A stretch of DNA of 41,590 nucleotides from Lachnospiraceae bacterium (GCA_017465845.1 JAFTVH010000066.1:1-41590); one strand, 5' to 3'. Counted from the first letter of the stretch, positions 22,894 through 32,110 are shown. Numbers and translations: made by a program. Notes: generated by a model from the sequence alone, not told the origin.

Positions 22894-23460
22894 ATGGTAA
22901 TTGCAGTTTTAGCAGTACAGGGAGCCTTTGCAGAGCATGAGCAGATGCTTGAGAGATTGGGCGTTCCTTATGTAGAACTTAGAAAAAAAGAGGACCTGCT
23001 GCAAAAGTATGACGGAATTATCCTTCCCGGTGGAGAAAGTACGGTACAGGGAAAGCTGTTAAAAGAACTTGATATGTTCGACACCTTGAAACAGCAGATA
23101 GAGAATGGAATTCCTGTTTTGGCTACCTGCGCAGGCTTGATTCTTCTGGCAGACAAGATCGAAAATGACGAGAGAGAATACTTTAAGACCTTACCTGTCA
23201 CTGTAAAACGAAATGCTTACGGAAGGCAGCTGGGAAGCTTTTATACCGAGCAGGAGCTGACAGGAATCGGTGTCATTCCGATGACGTTTATAAGGGCGCC
23301 CTACATTACAGATGTCGGGGAAGGTGTAGAAATCCTTGCGGAGGAAAACGGGCATATTGTTGCAGTGCGCGGAAAGAACCAGCTGGCAATGTCTTTTCAT
23401 CCGGAACTGGATCATGATGAGAGGATACATAAGTACTTCGTAGATATGATAAGCGCATAG
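22894..23460 (+). CDS. pdxT: Pyridoxal 5'-phosphate synthase, glutaminase subunit
   Basis: PdxT hydrolyses glutamine and channels ammonia to PdxS. The 188-aa class I glutamine amidotransferase shows MVIAVLAVQGAFAEHEQML, the oxyanion strand LPGGEST, nucleophile Cys79 in ATCAGLILLAD, and His169/Glu171 in SFHPELDHD. All catalytic residues are present. It has a ribosome site AGAGGA and ends before a strong terminator. Confidence 0.98.
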   Translation: MVIAVLAVQGAFAEHEQMLERLGVPYVELRKKEDLLQKYDGIILPGGESTVQGKLLKELDMFDTLKQQIENGIPVLATCAGLILLADKIENDEREYFKTLPVTVKRNAYGRQLGSFYTEQELTGIGVIPMTFIRAPYITDVGEGVEILAEENGHIVAVRGKNQLAMSFHPELDHDERIHKYFVDMISA

Positions 23461-23478
23461 ATAATGAGTTTCGCGGAA

Positions 23479-23528
23479 ATAAGAAATACAGTTCAGAAAG
23501 CTGGTGCTGTCTGAACTGTATTTCTTAT
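23479..23528. terminator. Bidirectional terminator between pdxT and the sigma-factor gene
   Basis: A perfect 19-bp stem (23479-23497 with 23510-23528) with a 12-nt loop. The outer end is A/T-rich on both strands, serving both converging genes. Confidence 0.85.
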
Positions 23529-23541
23529 AGGAAAGTTCTGC

Positions 23542-25317
23542 TTACTCTAATATAAAAGAAATATCAAATGTCTGATTGCGGCGTACGACAATATCCCACT
23601 TCCTGAAAGAAGTGCTTGAATCCTTGATCAGAGCTGTTTTCGATAAATCGAATTGTTCACTCGAAAATGTAAGCAGTAAAGTGACGGTATTAGGCTCCGG
23701 AAGGGCTACAACGGAGACGTTACAGCTTGGATAAGAGTCACCTGTCCGGACAGATTCTGTTTTCGGAGAAAGATTGATATCGATGATATACCCGTTTTCT
23801 TCCTCTAAAGAAGCAACGAGTGTGACAAGCCAGTAGTCTGAATCTTTATCATAAAATATGGTGGTTGTTTCATTGGTGGGTATCTCGTCTGCAGTTACTT
23901 TTCTATAATCGGTTATCTGCACAGTCCCACCTGGAATACTGTAAACGGTATCTGTATCGACACCATTCTCCAGATCCAGGGGAATGAAAAAATCTTCAGG
24001 AAGGTTGGTACCTGTATAGATATAGGGAACATGAAGCGTGTATGTTCCGGGCTGTGCACTTCCGAAATTCCAGTCATAATAAGGAGAATAACTTACAGGA
24101 CTGTATCCTATCCGCCTTCCTTCCAGTACATTACCGGCAGAATCTGTAACAGTTACGGGAGCTTTATCCCAAACAAGCTCCTCTGTTACCCAGGTATTCA
24201 GTGCAGGAATAATTTCGTAATCGCCCTGATTTAATGGGTAAATTCCTGTTATCAGTTCTCCGTTTTCCAAACGTGGTATTGCCAAAAGACCACGATCTTC
24301 TGCCATTTGCGAGTAATATTGTTCAATGGATTCTTCGGCAGCTTTACTCAAGGTAAAAGACAGCGGAATATCATCACAGTAAAATTCTAAAAATAAGGAT
24401 TCTGTTTCCTTTTCCGGCATGGTAAGACCGGTTGTGACAATAGTACATTCCACAGCAGCCTCACTGAGGGCAACGTAGGATGACTGCGCAGACATAGTCA
24501 GATTGGTTCCTGCATATTCCAGCATAATCTCGTCTGTCGCAAGAGTGAAGGAATTAACTGTGTCGGAGCCTTTCAGTGCGAACAGGAGTCTTAGCTGCAG
24601 TTCCCCATCCATCAGAAAGGCATCATCTACAATAACATGAAAACGGTCGTTTTCTCCGGATACAGTTTCCGTCAGGGTATAAATATTCGTTTCTTCGCTG
24701 AGGTTGATACCGTATCCCGGTACCACGCCAAAATAACGAAGTACATAGTAAGCACATGCAGTAAGCAATGTAACAAAGATAATGATAAGCAGCAGTAAGA
24801 GAGATTTGCGCATTTTTAAAATACTTCTCTGATGACGCTTTTTTATAGTCTCATAGGGAAGGTGTAACGCCTCTGCAATTTCTTTCACTGTCATGTTCTC
24901 GTAATATTTCATCTGCATCAGCTGGAGCTCATCTGCAGATAAGATTTCCATCGCCTTTTCCAGTACAACTTTCCACTCAATCTGATCGATTGGATCGGAG
25001 TCGTCTGCAAGAATTTCTTCCTTCAGTGGTTCTTTAAACTTCAGCTTCTTATTTTTCTGATATTTGGATATAGCTCTGTTTCTGGCAATCGCGCTTAAAT
25101 AAGCAGAGAGGGAGCCTTTTGAAGCATCAAACCTTTCTCTTTGAAAATAAAATTCTGCAAAGGTGTCATTGACGCATTCTCTTATGTCTTCCACATAATT
25201 CAGGTGTCCGGAGACGATACTCCAGACAAGTCCCGTATATTGTTCAATTAACTCTTCCATAGCCTGATCAGGATGAGTTTGCAGCAAAGTGATCAGTTCC
25301 TGCTCGGATCTATTCAT
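23542..25317 (-). CDS. ECF-type sigma factor fused to a membrane anchor and ectodomain
   Basis: One uninterrupted 591-codon frame joins a sigma factor to an exported domain. Residues about 20-90 are sigma region 2 (EDIRECVNDTFAEFYFQR, SLSAYLSAIARNRAIS). About 117-166 are region 4 (LSADELQLMQMKYYENMTV, KEIAEALHLPYETIKKRHQ). These are followed at once by a membrane helix, residues 172-194 (SLLLLLIIIFVTLLTACAYYV), and about 395 exported residues rich in Thr/Ser and beta-strand pattern, with no family recognised. In most ECF loci the ectodomain sits on a separate anti-sigma protein; here both are one chain. AAAGGA lies about 10 nt upstream of the ATG. A frame error creating the fusion is unlikely because the helix follows in frame immediately after region 4. 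Confidence 0.85.
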   Translation of the reverse strand: MNRSEQELITLLQTHPDQAMEELIEQYTGLVWSIVSGHLNYVEDIRECVNDTFAEFYFQRERFDASKGSLSAYLSAIARNRAISKYQKNKKLKFKEPLKEEILADDSDPIDQIEWKVVLEKAMEILSADELQLMQMKYYENMTVKEIAEALHLPYETIKKRHQRSILKMRKSLLLLLIIIFVTLLTACAYYVLRYFGVVPGYGINLSEETNIYTLTETVSGENDRFHVIVDDAFLMDGELQLRLLFALKGSDTVNSFTLATDEIMLEYAGTNLTMSAQSSYVALSEAAVECTIVTTGLTMPEKETESLFLEFYCDDIPLSFTLSKAAEESIEQYYSQMAEDRGLLAIPRLENGELITGIYPLNQGDYEIIPALNTWVTEELVWDKAPVTVTDSAGNVLEGRRIGYSPVSYSPYYDWNFGSAQPGTYTLHVPYIYTGTNLPEDFFIPLDLENGVDTDTVYSIPGGTVQITDYRKVTADEIPTNETTTIFYDKDSDYWLVTLVASLEEENGYIIDINLSPKTESVRTGDSYPSCNVSVVALPEPNTVTLLLTFSSEQFDLSKTALIKDSSTSFRKWDIVVRRNQTFDISFILE

Positions 25318-25363
25318 GGCTGTATTTCCTTTATCTTGTGTATTTTAATCGGATATTAATGAA

Positions 25364-25393
25364 ATTATATCATGGATGTACAGTGAAGCGCAA
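25364..25393 (-). promoter_or_regulatory. Weak promoter candidate of the sigma-factor gene
   Basis: On the minus strand TTGCGC, 18 bp, TATAAT (25369-25364). The -35 match is poor, which would also fit an autoregulated ECF promoter. Confidence 0.35.
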
Positions 25394-25441
25394 TTCTTCA
25401 AATTAACCCAATAATTACAAGAGACCGGACAAAAATTACAT

Positions 25442-25474
25442 TTAAGCCATAAGGCTTAATTTATGCCGTATAAT
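25442..25474 (+). promoter_or_regulatory. Promoter of the LytTR-lipoprotein operon with inverted repeat
   Basis: TATAAT at 25469-25474. Upstream, TTAAGCC-ATAA-GGCTTAA (25442-25459) is a perfect 7-bp inverted repeat covering the -35 position, so it is a candidate operator. The leader to the start codon is about 125 nt, with no gene seen in it. Confidence 0.5.
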
Positions 25475-25604
25475 AAATACGTTTATACAGAAAATCTGTG
25501 GTCTGATCTGTAATAAAAAAGTATTTTATATGTCCCCCGGATCGGATATCTGAAGAATATAAAAGGGAGAGCATTTTATCAGAGGCCGGAGGGATAAAGG
25601 GGTT

Positions 25605-26336
25605 ATGAAAATCGTTATTTGCGAAAGCAATATCGTGGAACAGGAAGAGATAAGAAAATTTCTCATCAGGATTCTTTTTGAAGAAGATATCGATATTCGC
25701 TGTTTTGAGACCGGAGAAGATTTGCTGAAGGCAGCAGAAGAACAGGATTTTTATGCAGATATTGTTTTTATGGGAATCAAATTGCCCGGAATGGACGGGA
25801 TTCAGACTGCGCGGCTGCTTCGAAGGAAAAAAGAGCAGACAGCGGTGGTATTCCTTACCGCATATAGCGAGTATGTATTTCAGGGGTATGAGGTACATGC
25901 TTATGATTACCTGTTAAAACCGGCATCGGAAGGAAAACTGAAGAAAGTGATTTTGCGTTTTCTGGAAGAAAAGGAAAGCGAGGAGAAAAAGTATCTGGTC
26001 GTCAACAAGCGTTCCGGGAGAAAGAAAATTGTGTTGGAAAATGTAGTTTATTTTTCCAGTGATAAAAGAAAAATGATGGCTGTTATGGAGGAACCATACG
26101 GGACGGTTGAGTTCTATATGACTATGAGGGAGCTTGACGGATATCTGGCAGGGGAACCATTTCTTCGCTGTCATCAGAGTTTTCTGATCAATATGCAGAA
26201 AATAACCGGCTGGGACAGTACCAGAATTATAACGGAAGGAGGAAATGCAATCCCGATCAGCAAAAAGTACCGGAATCAGGTAGGTAATATATTGAACAGC
26301 GGGATAGATGTAAGAAGAGAACTGAAAAAGATATAA
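25605..26336 (+). CDS. LytTR regulator with a degenerate receiver
   Basis: The 243-aa protein has the layout of a LytTR response regulator, with the LytTR domain at about 133-243 (VVYFSSDKRKMMAV, FLRCHQSFLINM, ISKKYRNQV). The receiver lacks the phosphorylation chemistry. The acidic pocket ICDDD is ICESN (residues 5-9), and the acceptor Asp is replaced by Gly57 in IVFMGIKLPGMDG. The Thr (FLTAYSEY) and Lys (LLKPAS) are kept. No kinase gene is nearby. It is probably phosphorylation-independent or driven by another input. It starts an operon with a lipoprotein and a membrane protein. Confidence 0.88.
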   Translation: MKIVICESNIVEQEEIRKFLIRILFEEDIDIRCFETGEDLLKAAEEQDFYADIVFMGIKLPGMDGIQTARLLRRKKEQTAVVFLTAYSEYVFQGYEVHAYDYLLKPASEGKLKKVILRFLEEKESEEKKYLVVNKRSGRKKIVLENVVYFSSDKRKMMAVMEEPYGTVEFYMTMRELDGYLAGEPFLRCHQSFLINMQKITGWDSTRIITEGGNAIPISKKYRNQVGNILNSGIDVRRELKKI

Positions 26337-26382
26337 ATAATAAGGCATAAACAATAAAGAAAGGATGCAAATAAGGAGCAGT

Positions 26383-27633
26383 ATGAAAAAATTATTAGCA
26401 GGAAGTATTATCATGTCATGTATGCTGTTGCTTGCCGGATGCGGAAGTACTGGAAACAGCGAAGGCGGATCAAAGGCTGGTTTTAATCAGAAAGAAAATG
26501 CAGATCAGGAGAAAGTCAGTCAGGAGAATACAAGCGAGGCACAGGAAGTTATATTGAACGGTGGATTCGGTAATGTGGGGAATAATCCGAACAATTTGTG
26601 GCAGTCAGGCAATAACGGCTGGGCACTGGCATTTGATGAGACGTATATCTACTATTCACTATATGATGAGAACGTGGGATTATATCGTGTGAAATATGAC
26701 GGGAGTGAAAATACGGAAATTGCTGATGGAAATTTTACCAGTCTGAATGTTTATGATGGCTATATTTACGGTGTATCGCAGGCAGGTGACAGTGGTCCGG
26801 CTATCTGGAGGATTCGTACAGATAATTTTGAAATGGAACAACTGACCGTGGATAAGCCGGTGTACACATTATTGGTTTTTGATGACATGGTGTTCTATTG
26901 TACACATGATACAGATACCAATAAACAGGACATACATGCTTTGGATCTGATTTCCATGAACGATGTCGTATTGGAAGAAAACTATACACAGAATAGAATC
27001 GCTTTTACTACAGATGGTTCTTATGCATATGCTTATATTGTACAGAATTCGGATAACGGGGCAATTGGTATTTACCGCGTGTTACCGTCAGAAGTCAGGG
27101 AAAGCAGTGAGCCGCAATATAAATTTAGTAAAGTGGCAGGAGGTATGAATCTGGGATATTTCAGTGCCGTTTCCTTTACTCCGGATGGTATCAGAAGTAT
27201 ATCAAGTTCGAAAGATGCGTTAAAAGTTTTTTTATATGAGAATATTGACATAGAGAATTTAAACTGGAAATCAGAAGATTCTCTGCGGATTGAATGCGAT
27301 CGTGATGCTTTGTTCAATGGGAAAGCGAGCGCGGTCATGGCGCAGACACCGCGTTACTATCTGGGAAATAATATTGTGGCGCTGGTAACCGGGGCTACCG
27401 CACATACTACATATATAGCATTGCAGGATTATACTAAGGGTGAGATTTATTATTTCAAAGACTGCAATCTGTCAGATGGCCAATTCATAGGTTTTATTGA
27501 AAAAGATACAGGCTGTTATGGCATGCGCGACGATGTGCTTTATCTGATTGACGGTGTGAGTGAAAATGATACTTCTTATGAACTGGTGACGATTACAGCG
27601 GACGGGAACATGACAAGAACAGCAGTACAATAA
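26383..27633 (+). CDS. Lipoprotein with beta-propeller-like repeats (DUF5050-like)
   Basis: The ATG at 26383 follows AAGGAG and gives a type II signal peptide MKKLLAGSIIMSCMLLLAGC with the lipobox LAGC; an ATG at 26365 would place six residues before it and has a poorer site. The mature part starts with a Ser/Gly/Glu-rich linker. It continues with repeated units of the type YIYYSLYDENVGLYRVKYDG, YIYGVSQAGD, YAYAYIVQNSDN, as in DUF5050/YncE-like propellers. The protein is 416 aa and should sit on the outer face of the membrane. Ligand unknown; it could be the sensory or effector part of the operon. Confidence 0.82.
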   Translation: MKKLLAGSIIMSCMLLLAGCGSTGNSEGGSKAGFNQKENADQEKVSQENTSEAQEVILNGGFGNVGNNPNNLWQSGNNGWALAFDETYIYYSLYDENVGLYRVKYDGSENTEIADGNFTSLNVYDGYIYGVSQAGDSGPAIWRIRTDNFEMEQLTVDKPVYTLLVFDDMVFYCTHDTDTNKQDIHALDLISMNDVVLEENYTQNRIAFTTDGSYAYAYIVQNSDNGAIGIYRVLPSEVRESSEPQYKFSKVAGGMNLGYFSAVSFTPDGIRSISSSKDALKVFLYENIDIENLNWKSEDSLRIECDRDALFNGKASAVMAQTPRYYLGNNIVALVTGATAHTTYIALQDYTKGEIYYFKDCNLSDGQFIGFIEKDTGCYGMRDDVLYLIDGVSENDTSYELVTITADGNMTRTAVQ

Positions 27634-27651
27634 GATTTAGGAGGAAAAGAT

Positions 27652-28272
27652 ATGTTTGCAATTGCACTTATTTTAACGATAGTAGGATTTGTATATGGTG
27701 CTTATGCCAATCCGTATTGGAAGGAAATTGAAGGGTCTGAAAAATATGCGAACGGCTTTGTACGGGCTTTGATTGGAATCCCGGCGTGGATTACGGTGAT
27801 CGGAATGTTTATGAAAGTGACAAGTGTGGTGATAACAGCCCTCCTGATAACGGCAGCACTATTGAGTATCCCTTTTTTACGTATGCGAAAAGATGGTATT
27901 CCTGATGTGAAATACACGCTTCTCCTTCTTTTTGCTTCTATGGGAGCGTATGCCAGAATTATCCTGGCATGGACAATCATGGGCATTCCGGTAAATATCT
28001 ATGCAAAGAGAGTAGCAGAAGTCGGCTCCCAGAACGCCGCTATGGAAGTAATGGGACGATTAGGAGCAGAGGCAGAACGCAGAGAAAAATCACCGAAGAG
28101 AGAAGAGGCCTTTGATTTTGGAAGCTTTACTGCTCCGGAAGAACCTGTCCGGAAAGAAAAAGTGGAAGTATGGCGCATGAACGGAATGGTGAGGGAAAAT
28201 CTCAAAGTCAACAGCGATAATACCATGTATTATGATCCGGATGATGGCGAGTGGAAAAAGATTAAAAAGTAG
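27652..28272 (+). CDS. Integral membrane protein of unknown function
   Basis: The 206-aa product has about four hydrophobic segments (1-20, 42-60, 62-78, 88-110) and then a charged cytoplasmic-looking tail of about 90 residues ending YYDPDDGEWKKIKK. Family not recognised. AGGAGG precedes the ATG, 18 nt after the lipoprotein stop, so the LytTR regulator, lipoprotein and this protein form an operon. Confidence 0.8.
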   Translation: MFAIALILTIVGFVYGAYANPYWKEIEGSEKYANGFVRALIGIPAWITVIGMFMKVTSVVITALLITAALLSIPFLRMRKDGIPDVKYTLLLLFASMGAYARIILAWTIMGIPVNIYAKRVAEVGSQNAAMEVMGRLGAEAERREKSPKREEAFDFGSFTAPEEPVRKEKVEVWRMNGMVRENLKVNSDNTMYYDPDDGEWKKIKK

Positions 28273-28294
28273 AATAACGTTGGTAAAATATAGG

Positions 28295-28333
28295 GAAAAG
28301 TCTCCGGCTTCCGTGTGAAGTCAGAGACTTTTC
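28295..28333. terminator. Bidirectional terminator
   Basis: GAAAAGTCTC (28295-28304) pairs with GAGACTTTTC (28324-28333); the loop contains an inner GGCTTC/GAAGTC stem. It separates the membrane-protein operon from the converging ABC genes. Confidence 0.8.
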
Positions 28334-28368
28334 TTGAATTTATATATTCATAAAATCACGGTTCGTAT

Positions 28369-30153
28369 TTACCCCAGAAAATCAAACTGTGACATATACA
28401 GGTTATAATAAGCTCCCTTCTGAGCTAACAGCTCCTCATGAGTACCTTTTTCCAGAATACCGCCCTGATCCACATACATGATGCAGTCTGCATTCTTGAT
28501 AGTGGAAAGTCTGTGCGCGATGATAAAGGAGGTCCTGCCTTCCAACAGCTTGCTAAGGCCCCGCTGCAGCAGAATCTCAGTCTCTGTATCGATGCTGGAG
28601 GTAGCTTCGTCCAGAATCAGGATCTTCGGGTCGGCAAGCAGCGCCCTGGCGAAGGAAATCAGCTGTCTCTGGCCGGCAGAGAGGCGGCTTCCGCGTTCAT
28701 TTACTTCTGTGTAGTAACCGTTTTCCATGCTCATGATAAAGTCGTGGGCACAGACTGTCTTAGCAGCTTCCATGACCTGCTCATCGGTAGCTTCCCTGTT
28801 ACCGTACCGGATGTTATCCATAATGGTGCCGGCGAAGATGAAGCTGTCCTGCATCATGACGCCCATCTGGGTTCGCAGGGAACGAATGGTTACCGTGGAA
28901 ATGTCCACACTGTCTATCAGTACTGCTCCGGAATCTACATTGTAGAAACGGCTGACCAGGTTGACGATGGTAGATTTACCGGCACCGGTAGGTCCCACAA
29001 TGGCATAAGTTTCTCCCTGATTTACCTTGAAATTGATATGGTCCAGGATGCGATGGCCCGGCTCATAGCTGAAGCACACATCCTTGAATTCCACATCTCC
29101 GTGGATGGAAGGCATCACACCGGCATCAGGAGCATCTTTAACTTTGACGGGTTCATCAATGGTCTCGAAGATACGCTCCAGGTAGGAGATGGCAGTTAAC
29201 AGAGAGTTATAAAAAGCTGCCAGCGTATTAATAGGGGACCAGAAGCGGTTGATGTACGCGGTAAAAGCAACCAGTACACCAACAGTAAGAGGATCCTCAG
29301 GCGCCAGAATGAACTTAACTCCCAGAATATAGACAAACGAGGTCGAAATGGCGGATATCATGTCTACACTGGGGCCCAGGGTAAAGTTGAATTTCACGGC
29401 ATGCATCCAGGCTTTTCGGTAATTGCCGCTTAAATTGTTGAAGATACCTGTATTTTCCTGCTCACGCACGAAGGACTGTGTGACGCGGATACCGTTGATG
29501 CTTTCAGCAATGTATGCATTTAAGTTGGACTGCTTGTTGGACTGAATCTGCCATGCTCTGCGCTGCTTCTTTTTTATGAATACGATAACGACTGCCAGAA
29601 GAGGCAGGCCGCACAGACATATCAGTGTCAGTCTGGCATCACAGAAGAACATGAACAGGATGATGAAGATAAGGTTGCACAGTTCTGTGATGGTGTTGAC
29701 GATACCGTTGCTAAGCAGGTCGCTTAAGCTGTTGACATAGTTGACTACGCGCACCTGTATCTTGCCGTGAGGTCTGTCATCGTAGTAGGAAAAAGGCAGT
29801 TCCTGCAAGTGACAGAAGATATCGGAGCGGATGGCATGGATGATGCTTTGCCCGATTGCAGTCATGGTCTTGGTCTTCTGACGCATACTCAGGGCGGAGT
29901 AAGCAGCAATTAACAGCGTCAGGACACAGGCGAACAGGATCTTTTTCATATTTTTCTCAGGAATATAGTAGTCCATGATCTGCTGGAATAAGAGCGGTAC
30001 CGTCATGGTCAAGGCACTTGCACTGAGCATCAGGAAAATGACACCTGCCATTTTTGTCTTATAAGGAGAAATATACCCTGCAAGTCTTTTCAGCTGATTG
30101 ATATCAAAGCTGTCCTCTAAGACTTCGTCCATATCGTATCGATTTCTTGCCAT
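28369..30153 (-). CDS. ABC exporter half-transporter, catalytically complete NBD
   Basis: A 594-aa type IV ABC exporter with six membrane helices (about 25-320) and a C-terminal ATPase. Walker A is GPTGAGKST, Walker B ILILDEATSSID with the catalytic Glu, and the switch is IAHRLSTI with His. The signature reads SRLSAGQRQ, slightly off the LSGGQ consensus. Together with the upstream partner (gap 2 nt) it forms a heterodimer of the BmrCD/LmrCD/TM287-288 type. Substrate is unknown; multidrug or peptide export are common for this class. Confidence 0.93.
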   Translation of the reverse strand: MARNRYDMDEVLEDSFDINQLKRLAGYISPYKTKMAGVIFLMLSASALTMTVPLLFQQIMDYYIPEKNMKKILFACVLTLLIAAYSALSMRQKTKTMTAIGQSIIHAIRSDIFCHLQELPFSYYDDRPHGKIQVRVVNYVNSLSDLLSNGIVNTITELCNLIFIILFMFFCDARLTLICLCGLPLLAVVIVFIKKKQRRAWQIQSNKQSNLNAYIAESINGIRVTQSFVREQENTGIFNNLSGNYRKAWMHAVKFNFTLGPSVDMISAISTSFVYILGVKFILAPEDPLTVGVLVAFTAYINRFWSPINTLAAFYNSLLTAISYLERIFETIDEPVKVKDAPDAGVMPSIHGDVEFKDVCFSYEPGHRILDHINFKVNQGETYAIVGPTGAGKSTIVNLVSRFYNVDSGAVLIDSVDISTVTIRSLRTQMGVMMQDSFIFAGTIMDNIRYGNREATDEQVMEAAKTVCAHDFIMSMENGYYTEVNERGSRLSAGQRQLISFARALLADPKILILDEATSSIDTETEILLQRGLSKLLEGRTSFIIAHRLSTIKNADCIMYVDQGGILEKGTHEELLAQKGAYYNLYMSQFDFLG

Positions 30154-30155
30154 GA

Positions 30156-31952
30156 TTATCGGCCTCCTTTCTGGGAGTTGTTATGACCGTCAGCGGTCGC
30201 TTTACGATCTTTTAAGAGATCATAAGGAATTTCACCATACTGGTTGCGGAACGTTTCTGCGTAGTAGCCGTTTTGGGCAAGCAGGGAATCGTGGGTACCC
30301 TGCTCGATGATGCGGCCGTGGTCCATTACCAGAATCAAGTCGGAATCTTTGATAGAAGAGATCCTGTAGGCGATAATGAATACGGTGCAGTCTTTTTCGG
30401 TCTGAATGTTTTTCAGCTGTTTCTGAATGTAGCTCTCGGTTTCCATATCTACGGCAGAGGTGGTATCGTCCAGAATCAGAATAGCAGGATCCTTTAACAG
30501 AGCTCTTGCCAGGGAAATACGCTGTTTCTGACCACCGGAAAGTCCGACACCGCGTTCCCCTACGATGGTATCATAGCCCTCCGGCATATTCTGGATAAAG
30601 TGGTTGGCATCGGCCATGATGGCGGCGTGCTTGACCTCTTCGAAGGAACAGTTTGGCCGGCCATAGGCAATATTGCCTTCAATCGTATCGGAGAACAGGA
30701 ACACATCCTGCATGGCCATACCGATGTTGTCACGCAGATTATACAGATCGTGCTTACGCACGTTGACACCATCTACCAGAACTTCACCGGCAGTAGTATC
30801 GTAGAAGCGGCACAGCAGGTTCATCATCGTGGATTTACCGGAGCCGGTAGAACCGATAATACCGATAGTCTGTCCTGCATGGACTTTGAAATTGATATCC
30901 ATGACAATATCTTCATCATCGGCCCGGTAACATACATTGCGAAATTCCACTTCGCCTTTGATTTTCTCGTGGATACCGCCGGTTCTGGGGGTATGAACTT
31001 TGGGTTCCTCTTTGTAAGTGTTATAAATCTTTTCAATTGAGGTGTAGAAGTTCTGGATATCGTTGACACGCCAGCCCGCCATTCGCAGCGGGGTGTTGAG
31101 CATCCACAGATAACCGTTGACTTTGACCAGATCTCCCATGGTGATTTGGCCCTGAATGACCATATAGCTGCCGTAGGACATCAGGATAATGGTAAGGGCA
31201 TAGGACAGGATCTCAAATCTTGGTACATATTTCATCCAAACATGGGATGCCTTGATCTGGGAATCGCGGAATTTATCGTTTTCCTTATTAAATTTTTCAA
31301 TTTCATAATCTTCTTTGGCAAATGCCTTGACTACCCGGTTGCCGCTGACATTTTCCTGGACGAAAGCGTTCAGGGAAGAGAAGCAGTTGCGGTTTCTCTG
31401 GAATGCGGGACGTATCTCTTTGGACTGTTTGTAGGTATTCAGTGCAGTTAACGGCAGCACAAGAAGCATCAAAAGTGCCAGTTTGGCATTGACTGAGAAG
31501 ATCATCAAAAGTGCAAACATGAACTGCAGTATGTACTGATACACTACATAGATGACAAAGGAAACAAAATGTCTTACGGCCTCCATATCACCGGTCTGTC
31601 GGCTCATCAGATCACCGGTGCGCTTCTTATTATAGAAGGCAAAATCTTCATTCAGGAGCTTACGATACACTTTGTCACGCATATTGTACAATACTCCTTG
31701 AGAGGCAGTCTCGAAGACTACCTGATACAGGAAACGCAGGATTCCTGTAACAAGGGTTACGCCTAAAAGACCGGCGATCAGTACCGGCAGCAGGTCGTAA
31801 TTTCCTGCCTGGATGACTTCATCCACAATGACTCCTGATATGTAAGGATTGACGATTGACAATGCTGCAATGGCTGTCGTCATCACCAGTCCAAGACATA
31901 TCAGACCGCGGTACTTTTTCAGGAACGAGTAGAACCATTTCATAGGTGTCAT
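30156..31952 (-). CDS. ABC exporter half-transporter, degenerate NBD
   Basis: A 598-aa partner starting MTPMKWFYSFLKKYRGL at the ATG at 31952 behind GGGAGG. It has six helices, Walker A GSTGSGKST and a perfect signature GLSGGQKQR. The Walker B catalytic Glu is Asp (LILDDTTSAVD) and the switch His is Tyr (IAYRISSI). These two losses mark the degenerate site of heterodimeric exporters; the canonical site pairs this LSGGQ with the other subunit's Walker motifs. Divergent from an AraC regulator gene. Confidence 0.93.
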   Translation of the reverse strand: MTPMKWFYSFLKKYRGLICLGLVMTTAIAALSIVNPYISGVIVDEVIQAGNYDLLPVLIAGLLGVTLVTGILRFLYQVVFETASQGVLYNMRDKVYRKLLNEDFAFYNKKRTGDLMSRQTGDMEAVRHFVSFVIYVVYQYILQFMFALLMIFSVNAKLALLMLLVLPLTALNTYKQSKEIRPAFQRNRNCFSSLNAFVQENVSGNRVVKAFAKEDYEIEKFNKENDKFRDSQIKASHVWMKYVPRFEILSYALTIILMSYGSYMVIQGQITMGDLVKVNGYLWMLNTPLRMAGWRVNDIQNFYTSIEKIYNTYKEEPKVHTPRTGGIHEKIKGEVEFRNVCYRADDEDIVMDINFKVHAGQTIGIIGSTGSGKSTMMNLLCRFYDTTAGEVLVDGVNVRKHDLYNLRDNIGMAMQDVFLFSDTIEGNIAYGRPNCSFEEVKHAAIMADANHFIQNMPEGYDTIVGERGVGLSGGQKQRISLARALLKDPAILILDDTTSAVDMETESYIQKQLKNIQTEKDCTVFIIAYRISSIKDSDLILVMDHGRIIEQGTHDSLLAQNGYYAETFRNQYGEIPYDLLKDRKATADGHNNSQKGGR

Positions 31953-32031
31953 AATGATTTCCTCCCTTAGTAGAAAGATTGGTATCTGCCTAAAATGTAC
32001 TTTTTTATGAGCAAAAAAGAAATGGAATATC

Positions 32032-32061
32032 TTGCACCTTTGATGTGTTTTGTTGTACAAT
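32032..32061 (+). promoter_or_regulatory. Promoter of the AraC regulator
   Basis: TTGCAC (32032-32037), 18 bp, TACAAT (32056-32061). Confidence 0.55.
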
Positions 32062-32110
32062 AAAGAACAAGTCGCTTTGAACAGATAACGTGCAAAGAGA
32101 GGTACTGAAG

